Assembly (NCBI GenBank): GCA_022113835.1
Contig: JAILWY010000018.1
Span: 16,198,501-16,262,500, forward strand
Length of the DNA stretch: 64,000 nt
Reading direction: 5' to 3'
From: Atopsyche davidsoni
Taxonomy: Eukaryota > Arthropoda > Insecta > Trichoptera > Hydrobiosidae
Position numbers and translations under genes: made by a program
Notes under the pieces: generated by a model
Told to the model about the DNA's origin: nothing
The model's database searches: none
What the model saw: the letters and a program-made list of their open reading frames with translations, nothing else
Shown: positions 24,348 to 36,176 of the stretch, piece by piece
Layout: every line of letters starts with the position of its first letter
Numbering within the stretch: the first letter of the stretch is position 1

Positions 24348-27114
24348 TGTATTTCAATTTGTAAATCAAGTGTTTCAACTTTAAAATGTATCTTAAAATA
24401 TTTAATATAATAGGATCTGCGATTAAGCCCAATAATAAGGTAGTTCACAACCGTAACCTACAAATCTACGCCGGCAACCTACCAAGTGTAAGGAGCTTGA
24501 ATATAACGAAAGCAAACGTCAAAATCGCATTTTATTTCCATAGACGTACAACAGTTTTAAACCATAAACATAATTCACAAATTTAAAAAAAAACTGATAC
24601 CAAATAAAAAATCTGAAACCACTTTATTTTTATCGATCGGTTAGATAATTGCGCGCGCGAATATCGACTTCATCAGAATTTACTAAACCTCTAGGGCTAT
24701 TTATTAGTTTTACGCAATCTCTGGTAGTAAATATTAATTTGTAATACGACGCCAAGAAAAACAGGAAATATCAATTTCCATTGAATTCTTTTCGTGATCG
24801 GCTATAATTTTTTTGTGAAAACTTATAGCAAACCAGAAGCCAGTTTATTAGAAGTTCTTAGATCAATAAAACTTTATTACAACTATTGCTACTAAACATC
24901 AAATTGATAAGAGTGTAGAGATTATAAACAGAAAATTTCGATGTATGTTGATTCATAGTCAGACTGTGACTATGACTATGATTCATTTGTGACTTTTTTT
25001 TTAAATTTTATATATACTTCCACAGCAAAAGCTTTGTTATTTAATTTAAGAGCCATATCCATATTTATATATATATATATATACAAATATACATATATAT
25101 ATATATAATACAAACATACACACACATATATATACACAATATCTATAAAAATGAGAGAAATGAATTCGTCCAGGTAAAATGTAGTACATTTTATTTGAGT
25201 TACTCTGTTTTTACTACGTCTTTAGGTACTTATAGTTGGCCATATGGTGGAGCAGTTTGCCAGATGGGCACTCTTAGATTCCGCATGTTGAGAATGCATT
25301 TTTTAAAAATAATTCTATTTAATTAACTAAATAAGCAAGTTGTATTAAATGAGTTGAAATTTATTAATTAGTAACTTGCGCAATAAATTAATCACTATGA
25401 CATCAAAAACAACTGCATCATTAAAATCCCCTAAATATTTCGTTTCTTCTTCTTCGTGTGCTTCTTCTCAGGGAAGATCGGTGACCATCTCACTGAACAT
25501 ATCACTATGTCTGTTATGGTTTTCTTAGGAAGAATAGTGCAGTGGAGACAGACGGAAAGGGTCCCGGGGTCCTTTAACACCCCAAGTATATTATAGTACA
25601 TATTGTATATATCCTTTCATTGAAGTGCTCTGACATTATAGATTTGACATGCCTTCTGCAGCAGGCTGCAAAAACAACAGCAGAAGCCCCCGCACCTCTA
25701 TAAAGTACTTCCAGAACACATCCCTCCATAATCATTCCAAGTTCACTACTCTATTACCGATCCTTCACTTACGCTCAGGGCATATAATGGCAGTCATGCA
25801 CAACTTAGAAGTTTGAACGAATGACACCAACAACATATTACAAGCTAGTGTGAATTGATCAATACGACGTATTGAAAAACAACTAAAAGTTAAATAAAGT
25901 TTGCTCTGCAAATTACTTAGTATATTTAATACTACATTTAAAATAAACGTTTTGTACTGATAAACTTTGATCGCTCAACGCTTTCCATTTGGCATGCCAT
26001 GTCGGTGGATGGGTGAAAATATTGGTAAATTGATCATTTATTAAATCGTTCTACTGACTCATTCGGAACTAAAATGCGGTGTGGTATTTCTAACAGCTGA
26101 CAGCTAATTAGCAATCATTGAATAATATTTTTTGTCCAAACGCAACCGATGCGCCCTCGATGAATTGGATTCTGGTAATGGCGTCTCGCGTTTTTTTTAC
26201 AAATAAACCGTCGGCACGATTTCACACCGCGGGACGGTCAGGGTCTCGGTCGGGCGCACCGAGCTGCTTTATTTATACCAGAGTTGACATCGCGAGCATT
26301 GCATATCTGCAAAACGTATTATCATTTTCGGGATGCACTCCTCGGGTGCTCGCTCCCTCGCGCGGGAGGAGAAGAAGTGAGCCGATCGGCTCATCCGGAG
26401 GGCTCGCGGGTCGCCGGGCCGGGAGCGCCGCCGCACTGGCAGCGAGCCGCACTCGTTTACCGGACGACAAGGAGGATCGCTGAGGTTTTTTTCTCCCACA
26501 GAATGTTGTCCATACGTGCGCCGCGCCGCTATCGTCTGCTCCATGTTGCTCCGTCCGCCGTCGCGTCATTCGCTCTCCCACCGGAGCGGTCGTCGTCGAC
26601 GACTGCGGCGGTGCCGGGGGACCCTGACTCGGGTCTATGCATCCTGATCGTTTTTTGAGTTTTATCAATACCGCTGGAGCGTCTCAAATTTATTAAAATA
26701 TCATTACTTCTAGACCACCCGACGGACAATCGTCGCTTACTAAAATCAAGGAAAAAACAAATAACACAAAAAATATATTGCTTGTCTTGGAAAAAAATTG
26801 CGAGGGGCCAATTTATGTATTCCCGTTTCTGGATGATACCGCTAGTCGTGAGCCTCGAAACAATTTTTTTAATAATATGTTGCACAAATACGGACTAGTG
26901 AGTTTTTTTTACACATAGTTTTCCCTACAGAAACTCAATAACGAAAATAGAGAAATCCACGTACCCTCCGTACCCGAGCCCCGCAACCTGACTAATAAAA
27001 GTACTGAGATTTTTTTTTTTTTGTCATAAAAAATATTTTTGGATAAGTAGATACTTTTCAATTGCATCTGAGCCGGTCGATATATTTACTATTTAAATAT
27101 TTTGATCAAATAAA
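24348..27114. other. Intergenic region LSM3 to net, with a GC-rich island
   Basis: It begins with the LSM3 promoter side, then AT-rich DNA with (TA)n and (CA)n microsatellite tracts at about 25065-25135. A stretch at 25440-25810 (CTTCTTCTTCTTCG-type start, mixed composition) looks like old repeat debris but was not matched. From about 26130 to 26660 composition rises to a GC/CpG-rich island with long open frames on both strands. Their stop-free state follows from composition, and none has a domain. The island could be a promoter or untranslated exon of net. A second copy of dispersed repeat family 1 follows at 26881-26985. Confidence 0.4.
26881..26985 (+). repeat. Dispersed repeat family 1, copy B
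   Basis: Same block order as copy A at 1770-1870: a T run, ACACATA, TTCCCTACA, CAATAACGAAAATAGAGAAA, TCCACGTAC and a terminal GAGCCCC. The two copies are co-oriented and diverged by scattered point changes and small indels. This copy sits between two GC-rich blocks just upstream of the candidate first exon of net. Confidence 0.6.
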
Positions 27115-27283
27115 ATGGAGTATCGATGGAGTTCACCGGCGGGGGTCGTTACCGACGCGTTCCGACGTGACGCTCTCGGAGGAAGACGACGGCGGACTGG
27201 GCGGCTCCACAGTCGGCGGCCGGCGACAGCGCCCGGCGCCCGGCGCCTGCGAGCCGAGCCCCCCGCGCGCCCCGCCTCCCCGC
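27115..27283 (+). CDS. Candidate first coding exon of the net/ATOH8 bHLH gene
   Basis: An ATG in good context (AAAATGG) opens a frame running to a strong donor (CGC|GTAAGTC, GT at 27284-27285) and ending in phase 1. That is the phase needed to join the acceptor at 38335 of the bHLH exon, and the join would give a 273-residue protein. Evidence against: the predicted peptide (MEYRWSSPAGVV..., Arg/Pro-rich) has no family match I recognise. An overlapping frame of the same exon looks more protein-like (SDVTLSEEDDGGLGG) but has no ATG and ends in phase 0, so it would not join. It is also possible that the exon belongs to another transcript. Phase agreement alone has a one-in-three chance. Confidence 0.35.
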
Positions 27284-27285
27284 GT

Positions 27286-28560
27286 AAGTCGGTGGCGCCG
27301 GGCGAGGCGAGGAACAGACGCAGCCCCGCCGCGGCCCGCGCGCCCGCCAGTGCTCCCCGCGCCCGAGTCGCTCCGAGGCGCGAATTCGAATTCGGAACGT
27401 CGCGCGACTCCGCCGGCTCGCGTGTCCCGTCCCCGATGCGGACGCTATTGTCAGTTTGCATTTTGTAAGAGTGAAGTTTCGGATTCGTCGGTGTCGCGAT
27501 GTGCCCGGAGCGGTCCTGAACTGCGGCCTCAGCGGGCAGGGCGGATGCGCAGCCCCCCATGTGCCTGCAGCGGAGGGCCCCGCTCCGCAGGGTGAAGCGC
27601 CGCGGAATGGCACCTCCAGGTCGGTGTCGTCTTCCGCCCCTCGAATCGCGACGGGCGGCATTCCCGACAGCCTCCCGCCGGTCGGACGGCATCCCAGGAA
27701 ATTATAAATAATCCAAAAGCAGTCCGTGTCCGTTTTTGTTTTTCGTCCCGTTCGGAGACCTCCCTCGGGGCTGACGGGTGCCGAGCGCCCGGGTGGGACG
27801 GCCGCACTCGATCGTTTTGTCGAGATCTGCGATCGGACATCGGGGGAGAGATCTTCTCCGGGTTGACGATTTTGTAATAATTCGACGCAGGCCCTCGATT
27901 CGATCCGGTACCGCCGCCGACGATGCAGCGCGATGCAGCGTGATGATTGTTTACTCGGTCGTCGTCCAGGCGCCCGAGGCTCGCGCCGCATCCGAGGCGA
28001 CTTCCGTCTCCAGCGCCCGGCGCCCGGGACGTTCCCGTCCTCGTCTTCGGGTGTGATACATATTTTTCTAAATTGTATTGAATGTCAGCGAATATGTACG
28101 TACCCGAAGTTTTTTTTTTCCCCGATAAAATTCAATCTCCGCCCGCCCGACTGTCGCAGACGGTCCAGTCGGTCGCACTCGCTGGTGTTCCCGCGAGCGA
28201 GGATATTTTTGCAGCCAGTAGGGACGATCGGTGATCTGATCCGAATAGCCGCCGCGGTCGCGACTCCTCCCCTGCGAGACAAAAAAATTGAGTGCTGTCA
28301 AAAATGACGAACTCCTCATTTCGAGCCTGTCGATTATCATGGAAGGACGCAGTCGATCTGTGTTCTGATCGTTTGGAAGTCCTTCTGACACTCGGAAGAG
28401 TCGGGGAATGGGAGCATAACGCCTCCCGCGGCCTGTCGGAGGGCGGCGCCGTCGGTTCCTCTGCTCTCCCCGCTAAGTCAGTCCCCGGGCGATTCCTTCT
28501 TCTGATTTACCACCGCAACCGGCAGCGGATGCCTGTTACCGTTCTGAATTCATTTCAATA
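27286..28560. promoter_or_regulatory. CpG-rich island downstream of candidate net exon 1
   Basis: Strongly GC-rich, CpG-dense DNA with open frames of up to 280 codons on both strands. The frames overlap on opposite strands, contain no recognisable domain and are Arg/Pro/Ala-rich, as expected from composition. I read the block as regulatory or untranslated sequence of the net locus rather than protein-coding. Confidence 0.35.
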
Positions 28561-31004
28561 ATGTAACGATCCGATTGATATTATTGTTATTCTCCGAGTA
28601 CAGAAAAACATTGAATAAGCCTACGGAAGATTCTTGGAAGTCCACCTGATACTGTTATTCTCGGTCGTGCTGACAGTTTATGAGTTATCGATTTTTAAAT
28701 TTATTTTCTAACATTTCCGCGCGTTCAATGAAAATCGTCCCTCACAATTGGAACTAGAAATAATTCACATTATACTTGAGATTTACATTTCAAACGAGTT
28801 GTCGGACAAGTTATCGCATGCGGTGCTCTATCATTGCTCATAATTTTAAAAGCTAGAAAGGCATTGAACGGTCAAAGTTTGTCACAAGCCATAACAAAAT
28901 AATGCCCCCCGGCGATCTACCCGACCTAGTTATTTTATAGGATTATCGATAATCATCACTCCTGGTATTATGCAGATCTTTGGATTCTGCCCCATGCGGT
29001 CGAAATATTTTCAATGAAAATGTATATTTATGTATGCGTTTGCACCGAAAGGTGTTCCTCGGGCTCGAGGAGAAGCATCGACCGTCTCGAGTCGGCGACG
29101 GTTGGAAGGAAAGGTGTCGGGGCAGCTGGAGTCGTCCATATGCCGGAAACTCGACACAAGCCGGCCGATTGTTCCCGGACCCATTAGCGCTGGGCACACA
29201 CCCCGTCCATATGTTTATTGTCTTTTGTGTAGTTTCGTGAAAATGTGGCCAAATAATTTAAAAATTAGTCTTCAATGTAATTGTATACAAGAATATATGT
29301 TTAAGTATATACCGGCTGTTCTCCTGTGCATCGTTGCTAACATGCCAAGCTCAACACCAATTCATATATATACTTCAATGAAATATTGGTGTAGTTGTTT
29401 TTAAACATCTCAATAAATCGTATGACCAAACCAAAGCATGATAAATTAAAATTTAATTTAACAATTTTCATTAATATGGAGAAAAATTATAAATTAAAGA
29501 TTCACTGAAAATAAGTTCTAGGCAATGGTAATCTGTGCACCTGTATCTATTTCCTTTGATTATTTTAGTAGCAAAAAATGTGCACCTGACTAAAAGGATA
29601 TTGTAAGGTTTTAATAAGGTGATTTAAAATTTGTATTCAGTTCGCCTTTTATAGTCCTTCGAGAGTCCGGGGTTTCTCGTCAGGCCGGCGTGTTTTTTTT
29701 ACCTGATCATCCTTAAAAAAAAACCGCCCTCCATATTTTTAAGTCCTCAGGCTTGCAGGGAAATTCTCATCAAATCACTACAATTATTGAATCAATTCAA
29801 TGATATGATAATGACATAGTAAACAATTATGCAGATATCCAGATTTCATATGCTCACTGAGCATATGAACACGGTTTGCCTATATTTTTGTATTACCATT
29901 TAATTCAGTTTTCAATACTATAGTACTAGTAAGAGTATAAAGGTGTGAGAGTACGACGTTGGTAAAATTGTCATAATAAGCGTAATGAATATGAAATAAA
30001 GTATTTGGGTCCGCGGGTCCGGGCCTCGCCGCTCGACTAATCGGGCAGATGTCTGAAAGTCGGGGGTTGTTTTTTGCCGGCGAACAGGTGGCGCACCTGC
30101 TGTAGCCTCACCTGAGGGCCCGCACCTGGACTGGACCGAATACTTCAACTAGGTAATTGGAGCGTTCCAATTTGCATTACGGCCGACGCACATGCTTCTG
30201 TCGATGAAGCTTTATATGTATATATAAATATATATTTTTTAACAAAAAATATAAAGGTACATGTTTTACAATAAATAATTTTACATTGCTAGTTCAGTTA
30301 CCACTTCAGTCAATTTCTACACTGGTAAACCAGATTTTTTTCCTCTGAGCGTGTTTCACCTAATTATTATAACCGAGCGCATTGGCAATTTAATTTATAT
30401 ATTGTAATTACAATACTCCTGGCGTTGGACGCTGTATCACTCTTTTTGTATTTATTTTACCGACTGATTGAACCATTATGCGTTTCAAGTCGCTCGGACG
30501 GTTCCCTAAATAACTTGACGGTTGTCGACCATATGGTTGTCTGTTTATACATCGCCTCTCTGTTCCTCTGCACTTCAACTAAAATATACTTTCCCCACAT
30601 GTCCAACCTGGCCGGGTATATCCGCGCGAAGTTCCTCAAACTATCCGTGCTTCTCGTTGCCTGCAAATCTACACCAAATTTCACAGATGTGATCCAATCA
30701 ACGCAGGTTAAATTATTATTATCGACGGATATGAATATACCTGTGTATTCCTACTTATATCGGTTTTTATCCATAAGGTATGTTTATCGGTTCCTAGTAA
30801 CGTATATCTCTAGATTTAATATTTTAAATGTTCAGCCATTGAATATTTTGTTTTTGAAGAAGGGGGGAAGTGCAGGGAGCGGAAGCAGGCGCGAAGGGCG
30901 CATTTCACCCTAGCCAGACTCCCTGCAGTCAGCAGAAGCTGCATAGGCCAGGGGGGCACGCGTGGGGTCGTGTGTCGTGTGCCCCCGGACAAAGAGTATC
31001 GTTT

Positions 31005-31026
31005 GGCATGTTATATATAACATGCC
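31005..31026. repeat. Perfect 22 bp palindrome
   Basis: GGCATGTTATATATAACATG followed by CC reads identically on both strands. It lies in the presumed net intron next to a GC-rich patch. It may be a dimeric binding site, a cruciform-prone sequence or chance; nothing else in the sequence settles it. Confidence 0.85.
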
Positions 31027-32295
31027 ATGTATATATCTCATAATGAGATTGACTTGTAGTTTGTAAAGCATTTGGTCGATGTTAGACCTGTATATATTAT
31101 TTACTAGGGTTCAGCAACCCGCGACTGGCGAACTGTATGCGAATCTTCTATTATTGCCGATCTTCTTTTGCTATTAAATTAGATCACTCGATCGAGTGTC
31201 AGTTTTATTGAGAGTGCCAAGTAATCGCGAGCCGTGCGGCACACGGTCTATGCTGCTCCTGCCCTTTCTCCTCGACCCGTCGCAGCTGCGGTCTGATGCC
31301 GTTTTTAATTTGTATTTGTATTTAAAAAGATGATATATTCACTTTTTAAGAAACGAGCTGAGAAGCACTAGCAATGATCAAAGGTTTAAATCACATCACG
31401 ATAGAAAATCGATTCATATTATATGCATTATGTATTGGTGTTGAATGAATTATATTTTCACTGATTGTCGTAAATGTTACATGTACATTCTGTGATTTAT
31501 TATTGCTTCTCGGCTTACTGCTAGAGGATTAGGTAAAACAAACCGCGCAAGTAAGATTTATGTCGTGATATTGCCGGGCCGGTAAATCGTATCCGTCAAT
31601 AATATTGTTGACACTGACGGTGTAGCGCGGCGCGCGTGCGGGCCGGCTGGGCGCATCTGGCCGAGGAGATAGTGCAGGCCTGCAGCACAGGTGCAGGGGG
31701 CCGGGGGGCGGGCGCCGGGCGCCGGGCCTGCTGAATTATAATAACCGCCGCGTGTGTCGATTGATCCTCATCTGCCACCGCGGGGGCCACCTGCCCTGAT
31801 AAGCCGGCGGGGCGCGTGCCCGGTGCCCTGTGCCCTGTGCCGGGGCCCGGAGCCCGGAGCCCGCTGCCGGGTGACGCTGCCCAGACGGGGGGACAGGGCG
31901 CCTCACCTGCGAGCGAACCGTTAAAAATAACACACCTTGAACATCACGAAGACTGTGAAAAGGAAAACACAATTCATTTTTGTCTGCGCAAGTGCATCGG
32001 GAATTTTCTAAACACTTGTTCGGCTCGCATCGATAATACAATCTTCCAAAAAAATCATCATCGGTAGGCTTTTTGATTTCAAATCTTCCCTGTGTTATCA
32101 CCTATTACAATATACAAAGTTAAGTCTATTTTTTTTTAAACTTTATGCTTTATACTAATATTTATTCGTGGCTGTAAATAATGATTGAACGATTGTCATA
32201 CTTGATATAAAAAAATCGCATCTTGAGCTGATAAAACGGTCGGGCGGCAGTCGCAGTCGCGAGCCCAGCAGGGGCCGGGTGAGGCGCAGCGCCCC

Positions 32296-32381
32296 GGCAG
32301 GTGCAGGCGGGGGCAGGGGCAGGGCAGGGGCAGGGCAGGGGCAGAGCAGGGGCAGGGCAGGGGCAGGGCGGGGCGGGGGCC
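32296..32381. repeat. G-rich minisatellite (GGGGCAGGGCA-type units)
   Basis: Repeated GGGGCA and GGGCA units in tandem give many closely spaced runs of three to five G on the plus strand, satisfying a G-quadruplex pattern. It is flanked on both sides by CAGGTG E-boxes (32298 and 32388). Open frames across it are repetitive shadows. Confidence 0.85.
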
Positions 32382-33354
32382 GCGCCACAGGTGCCTCGGG
32401 CCTGCACTCGGCTACGATACATCGGCCGGTGAATCTCATTCACTTCAAACTGAATTTATTTTACATATTTATATACATAAATATAATGCAAAGGTCGCCA
32501 ATTTTGTTTATGGATAGTGGTTGTATTATAGCATCAGCAATCGTCATGCACGATAAAGGCCTCTCCACGCGTCTTACAAAAAAACGCCCAAAATAAAAGG
32601 ACGCTATTGGCTGATTGCAAATCAATCGCAAGTTGATCATTTTTATCATCACCTCTATTTATTGTCAATATATAAACGCCAACATTTGTTTTTTTTAAGC
32701 TTAAAAATGAATATGTTTCAAACTACCGGATGAAATACATTTGGTTGAATTAAAATTATTATTTTATGATGTATGTGTTGGAATTTTTTATTTTACAATT
32801 TTTATACGTGATTTATTTGCGTTATTGAAATACACTTTCTCCAACCGATTTTTGCTAGTAGAAATCTATTTTTTTTAATGCGAATAGGATATACAATACA
32901 TATGTATACAATACAATACATTTTTTTTATAATTCAGAAGATCTGTAGAGTTTTAAGATATTCTTTTGATATTTTGACACCAACAACCGTCAATAAATTA
33001 AAAGAGTGTTTATCTGATTTGTGTCGGAGTGGCTCGATGTTAATGTTAACCGACACTGTCCCATAGTTAGCGGGTCACAGGTTATCAACCACCGACTAGA
33101 TTTGTATTTTAATCAATAATAAAAGTATTTCTTGGATAACTGCAGGTCACTGTTTATGTAATTTTAATTTCGACGTTTTTTTTAAATTCTCATAAAAAAA
33201 AATACACAGACCTTTGAATGAAAACAATATTGCAATTCATTATTTTCTTTCACCTGAATGCGGTTTTTTAACATTTATTTTTGTTCATACCAATCTAAAC
33301 ACACAAATTGTTCAAATGTGGTATGAAGATTACAGCAATTATTATACAACTAGT

Positions 33355-33662
33355 AATGTAGCCCGTCACAAAATGACGTATTTGATAAACGATGCGTCTA
33401 AATTCTCGCGGTGAACGACATCTCGCGGCGAAGAAGTGAATCATATAATTCGTACATATTGAAATTCGCTAAAGCATATTTTAAAGTTTATGAATGAAAA
33501 TATTATCCTATCGTCTTGAAATTCGGCACATAGCTGCGGAAAAATTTACTTAACTTATGTGCAAAAAATCAGCGTTGTATCTTTTAAGATATTCTATACA
33601 GAACGGAAAAACGAAACATACATACAAACATACACACAATGGCTATTATTATAGTAGATGTA
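33355..33662 (+). repeat. Dispersed repeat family 2, copy A
   Basis: Begins CCCGTCACAAAATGACG, which can fold as a small CGTCA/TGACG hairpin. It continues through AATTCTCGCG, ATAATTCGTACATATTGAAA, TATCCTATCGTCTTGAAATT, ATCAGCGTTGTATCTTTTAA and GATATTCTATA, and ends ATTATTATAGTAGATG. The same blocks recur in the same order at 37850-38267. No open frame, terminal repeat or poly-A tail identifies the class. Confidence 0.8.
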
Positions 33663-34694
33663 TATTTCAATACAATGAGGTAATATTTTTTGAGAGACCT
33701 AGAGGTGTTAACATAAATTTAATTGTACTAATAATGAATTGTGCTAATAAGAATGATTAATTATCGTTACTTGATTCGACCTTGAATCTCATTTTAATTT
33801 TAATTTCTCCCAGAAAACTCGAAACGAAATACTTCTTTGGTATAAACAACGGTTGTTAATTTAAATTTCCGTAATATTTCCGTAATATTACTGATAATTT
33901 TCCTGAATATTTTTAAAACCTTTTTTGAAAGAGGTATTGTTGAAAAACGATATAAATAAGTAACAAATAGTTTGTTTTTTTACTAGGTAGATGATTTATT
34001 TTTGTTATTAACATTTTCTATGCATCTATCCTTTTAAAAAAAATTAATTTAACATTAAATCAATAGCTTTATTAATCAAAGTATATAAATAAAGTCGAAC
34101 CTAATAAATATTATAATGATGTATTAAAACGAAGTCAGTTGATAATTGCGCATCGAAATAAATCTGCCGGCAAGTAAACGTGTACTATTGTGAAATATTA
34201 ATTGTATTACAATAATGTGCATTAAGTTTTTATTAAAATAAAAACATAATTATTGGTATCATTTATCATAATAACAGATTCACCCTTTGTAAACGAAAAC
34301 ATTGTATCACAAAGTCTCCATCGTTACTAGTTAAAAAATAATCATAATAATTTTATGTTTTTTTTTTTTGATAAAAACTATTTGAATTATGATGGGGCAG
34401 TGCAGCAGTATCTCACAATGAGCAGAATACAAAAAAAAATAAAACTAAGCATGAGTAAAACCAGAAAATGATGGAAAACATTCACAACGGGAGAAATGAT
34501 ACGATTGATCAGATCGTGTGCGATAATCCAATAATTTGCTTTATTGCTTCTGGTGTATGAATGAATGTGGATTTTTGATTTGTGACGCACGCACGCGAGG
34601 GGAACTGGCCAGAGACGCCTCGTGGCTGGCTGGTCCATCAGGTTGGGTCACACGGCCAGCCGGGCGAGGGCTGCATGACCGCGTGCATCTCGTG

Positions 34695-34790
34695 CATCCC
34701 CGCCCTCGCCCCCCCCGCCCCCGCCCCCGCCCGCCTGGCGCCACCCCCTCGCCCCTCGCCCCTCGCCCCTCCCCGCGCCTCGCACCGGAC
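34695..34790. repeat. C-rich low-complexity tract (i-motif/G4-prone)
   Basis: Runs of C separated by single G or TCG, including several tandem TCGCCCC units. The minus strand is correspondingly G-rich. It lies in a GC patch of the presumed net intron; coding frames across it lack any domain. Confidence 0.8.
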
Positions 34791-36128
34791 CGCCGAGTGT
34801 TATGAACAAGCGTGCGTACAGTAGTCTCATCGATTCCTATTAAGAAAATATATATACACAAATGGTCACTTCGCACATTCAAACAGTACAGAGATATAAT
34901 TGATAAATCCACAGAAGTTATTGAGTTTAAATTATTATATGTATAAATGTGTTTACACGTTGACAAGCGAGCGTGTATTATCTATAGTCGGAGGCGGTGG
35001 AAGCGTCAGATTTCTAGAACTGCATCCGATGTAATGTTATCCGAATTCAATTTTGCGATTTAGCTAGTATATATCTAGATCTATTTTATAAAAGAGTCTG
35101 CGTAAGTGTGGGATCTTTCAAGACATTCCTGCCGCATTCGGGGTGAAATGCCCTGAACCTGCAATTATCGCTTGCAATTATTCTTACAAATTGATGGAAA
35201 CAGTAATATGAAGTTTTCGTTTTAGGTGATCAATTGAGTCAGTCGGGTTGTTCAGTTTCGATTTGCATATTTTAATGGATGCTCGGTGACACAGTTTGAG
35301 TGCACGGCATCCTGAAGTTTACTTCATCATCGAGATACATTCCGCTTTGTGCCAAATCGGCAGTGATCTCTCGTGACTCGCGAGTGTGAGCTCTTCTAGT
35401 GATGGGAACGCGTCGATATATATTCAAAACATTATGAAATAATTCTAAGGTACAATTGGATCGGTCCAATACACGCGACCGTGATTCTAATGATTTATTC
35501 GTGATTGTAATGAAATCTTGGCATTATTATTTTGAATCGATTGACCGACGGAAACGATATGATATGACTTTGGAGTTGGGGTGGATCGTATGGAAGCTTT
35601 AGTTTAATACAAGGAGAATCACAGCAAATACTATTTAAAGGCGTAGTGAATATTTTTAGTCAACAAAAAAATTAATAATTTTTGTAGGGAATTTACTGCT
35701 TTTGTATGCGTACGACACGCATACGATCGAACGTATTCTTTTTTTGAAATTATTATTTTTGACAGAGAATACGGAGTGGAATTCGCCGACAGTCAAACTG
35801 AGTTTGACAGTCGTACATTTTTATTAGTCACACTGCAGATTGAAAATATATCATGAGTGAGTACAGATACTGCATATGCGTGAACAGGTATTCTCGAACC
35901 GGCTTCTGCAATCGATATGGGCGATGCTCCGCGGTCACTCATTGAGGCGGTGCAAGAATGAGAAATGCGCGGACATCACTAGGAGGTGCGCCGCTGCTCG
36001 TGCTCTCGGGCGGCAGCCGGCGCCGGCCGGGCGCCCCCCCCGCCCCCCCCGCCCCACCCGGCCTGCCCCCGCCCCCCGCCGCGGCGGCGCCTTTGCCGCA
36101 CACCTAAAAATATTCCCACCGCGCCTCG

Positions 36129-36176
36129 GCCAACACCACTCCACTCCACTCCACTCCACGCCGCTCCACTCCACGC
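36129..36176. repeat. CCACT pentamer tandem array
   Basis: A short array of CCACT units, some changed to CCACG or CCGCT, inside a GC-rich patch (about 35960-36280) with long C runs. Simple-sequence expansion; no coding value. Confidence 0.8.

Larger units (their letters stand above)
29538..32393. promoter_or_regulatory. Cluster of CAGGTG/CACCTG E-boxes in the presumed net intron
   Basis: Eleven exact CACCTG/CAGGTG hexamers lie at 29538, 29583, 30085, 30094, 30109, 30123, 31688, 31788, 31904, 32298 and 32388 (first base of each). Four fall within 44 bases at 30085-30128. An even-composition estimate would be one to two in this length. This hexamer is bound by proneural bHLH/Daughterless dimers and by Snail/ZEB-type zinc fingers in known systems. 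Its concentration upstream of a bHLH exon suggests an enhancer, possibly autoregulatory. Occupancy and function are inference. Confidence 0.5.

Noticed and set aside
25440..25810. Mixed-composition stretch that looked like transposon debris
   Set aside because: No frame, terminal repeat or second copy in the window to support a mobile-element call.
27149..27991. 280-codon minus-strand open frame in the CpG island near net
   Set aside because: Overlaps equally long plus-strand frames, Arg/Pro/Ala-rich, no recognisable domain; a composition shadow.
32155..32596. Pro/Ala- and Gly-rich open frames across the G-rich minisatellite
   Set aside because: Simple tandem repeat with no stops; not a gene.
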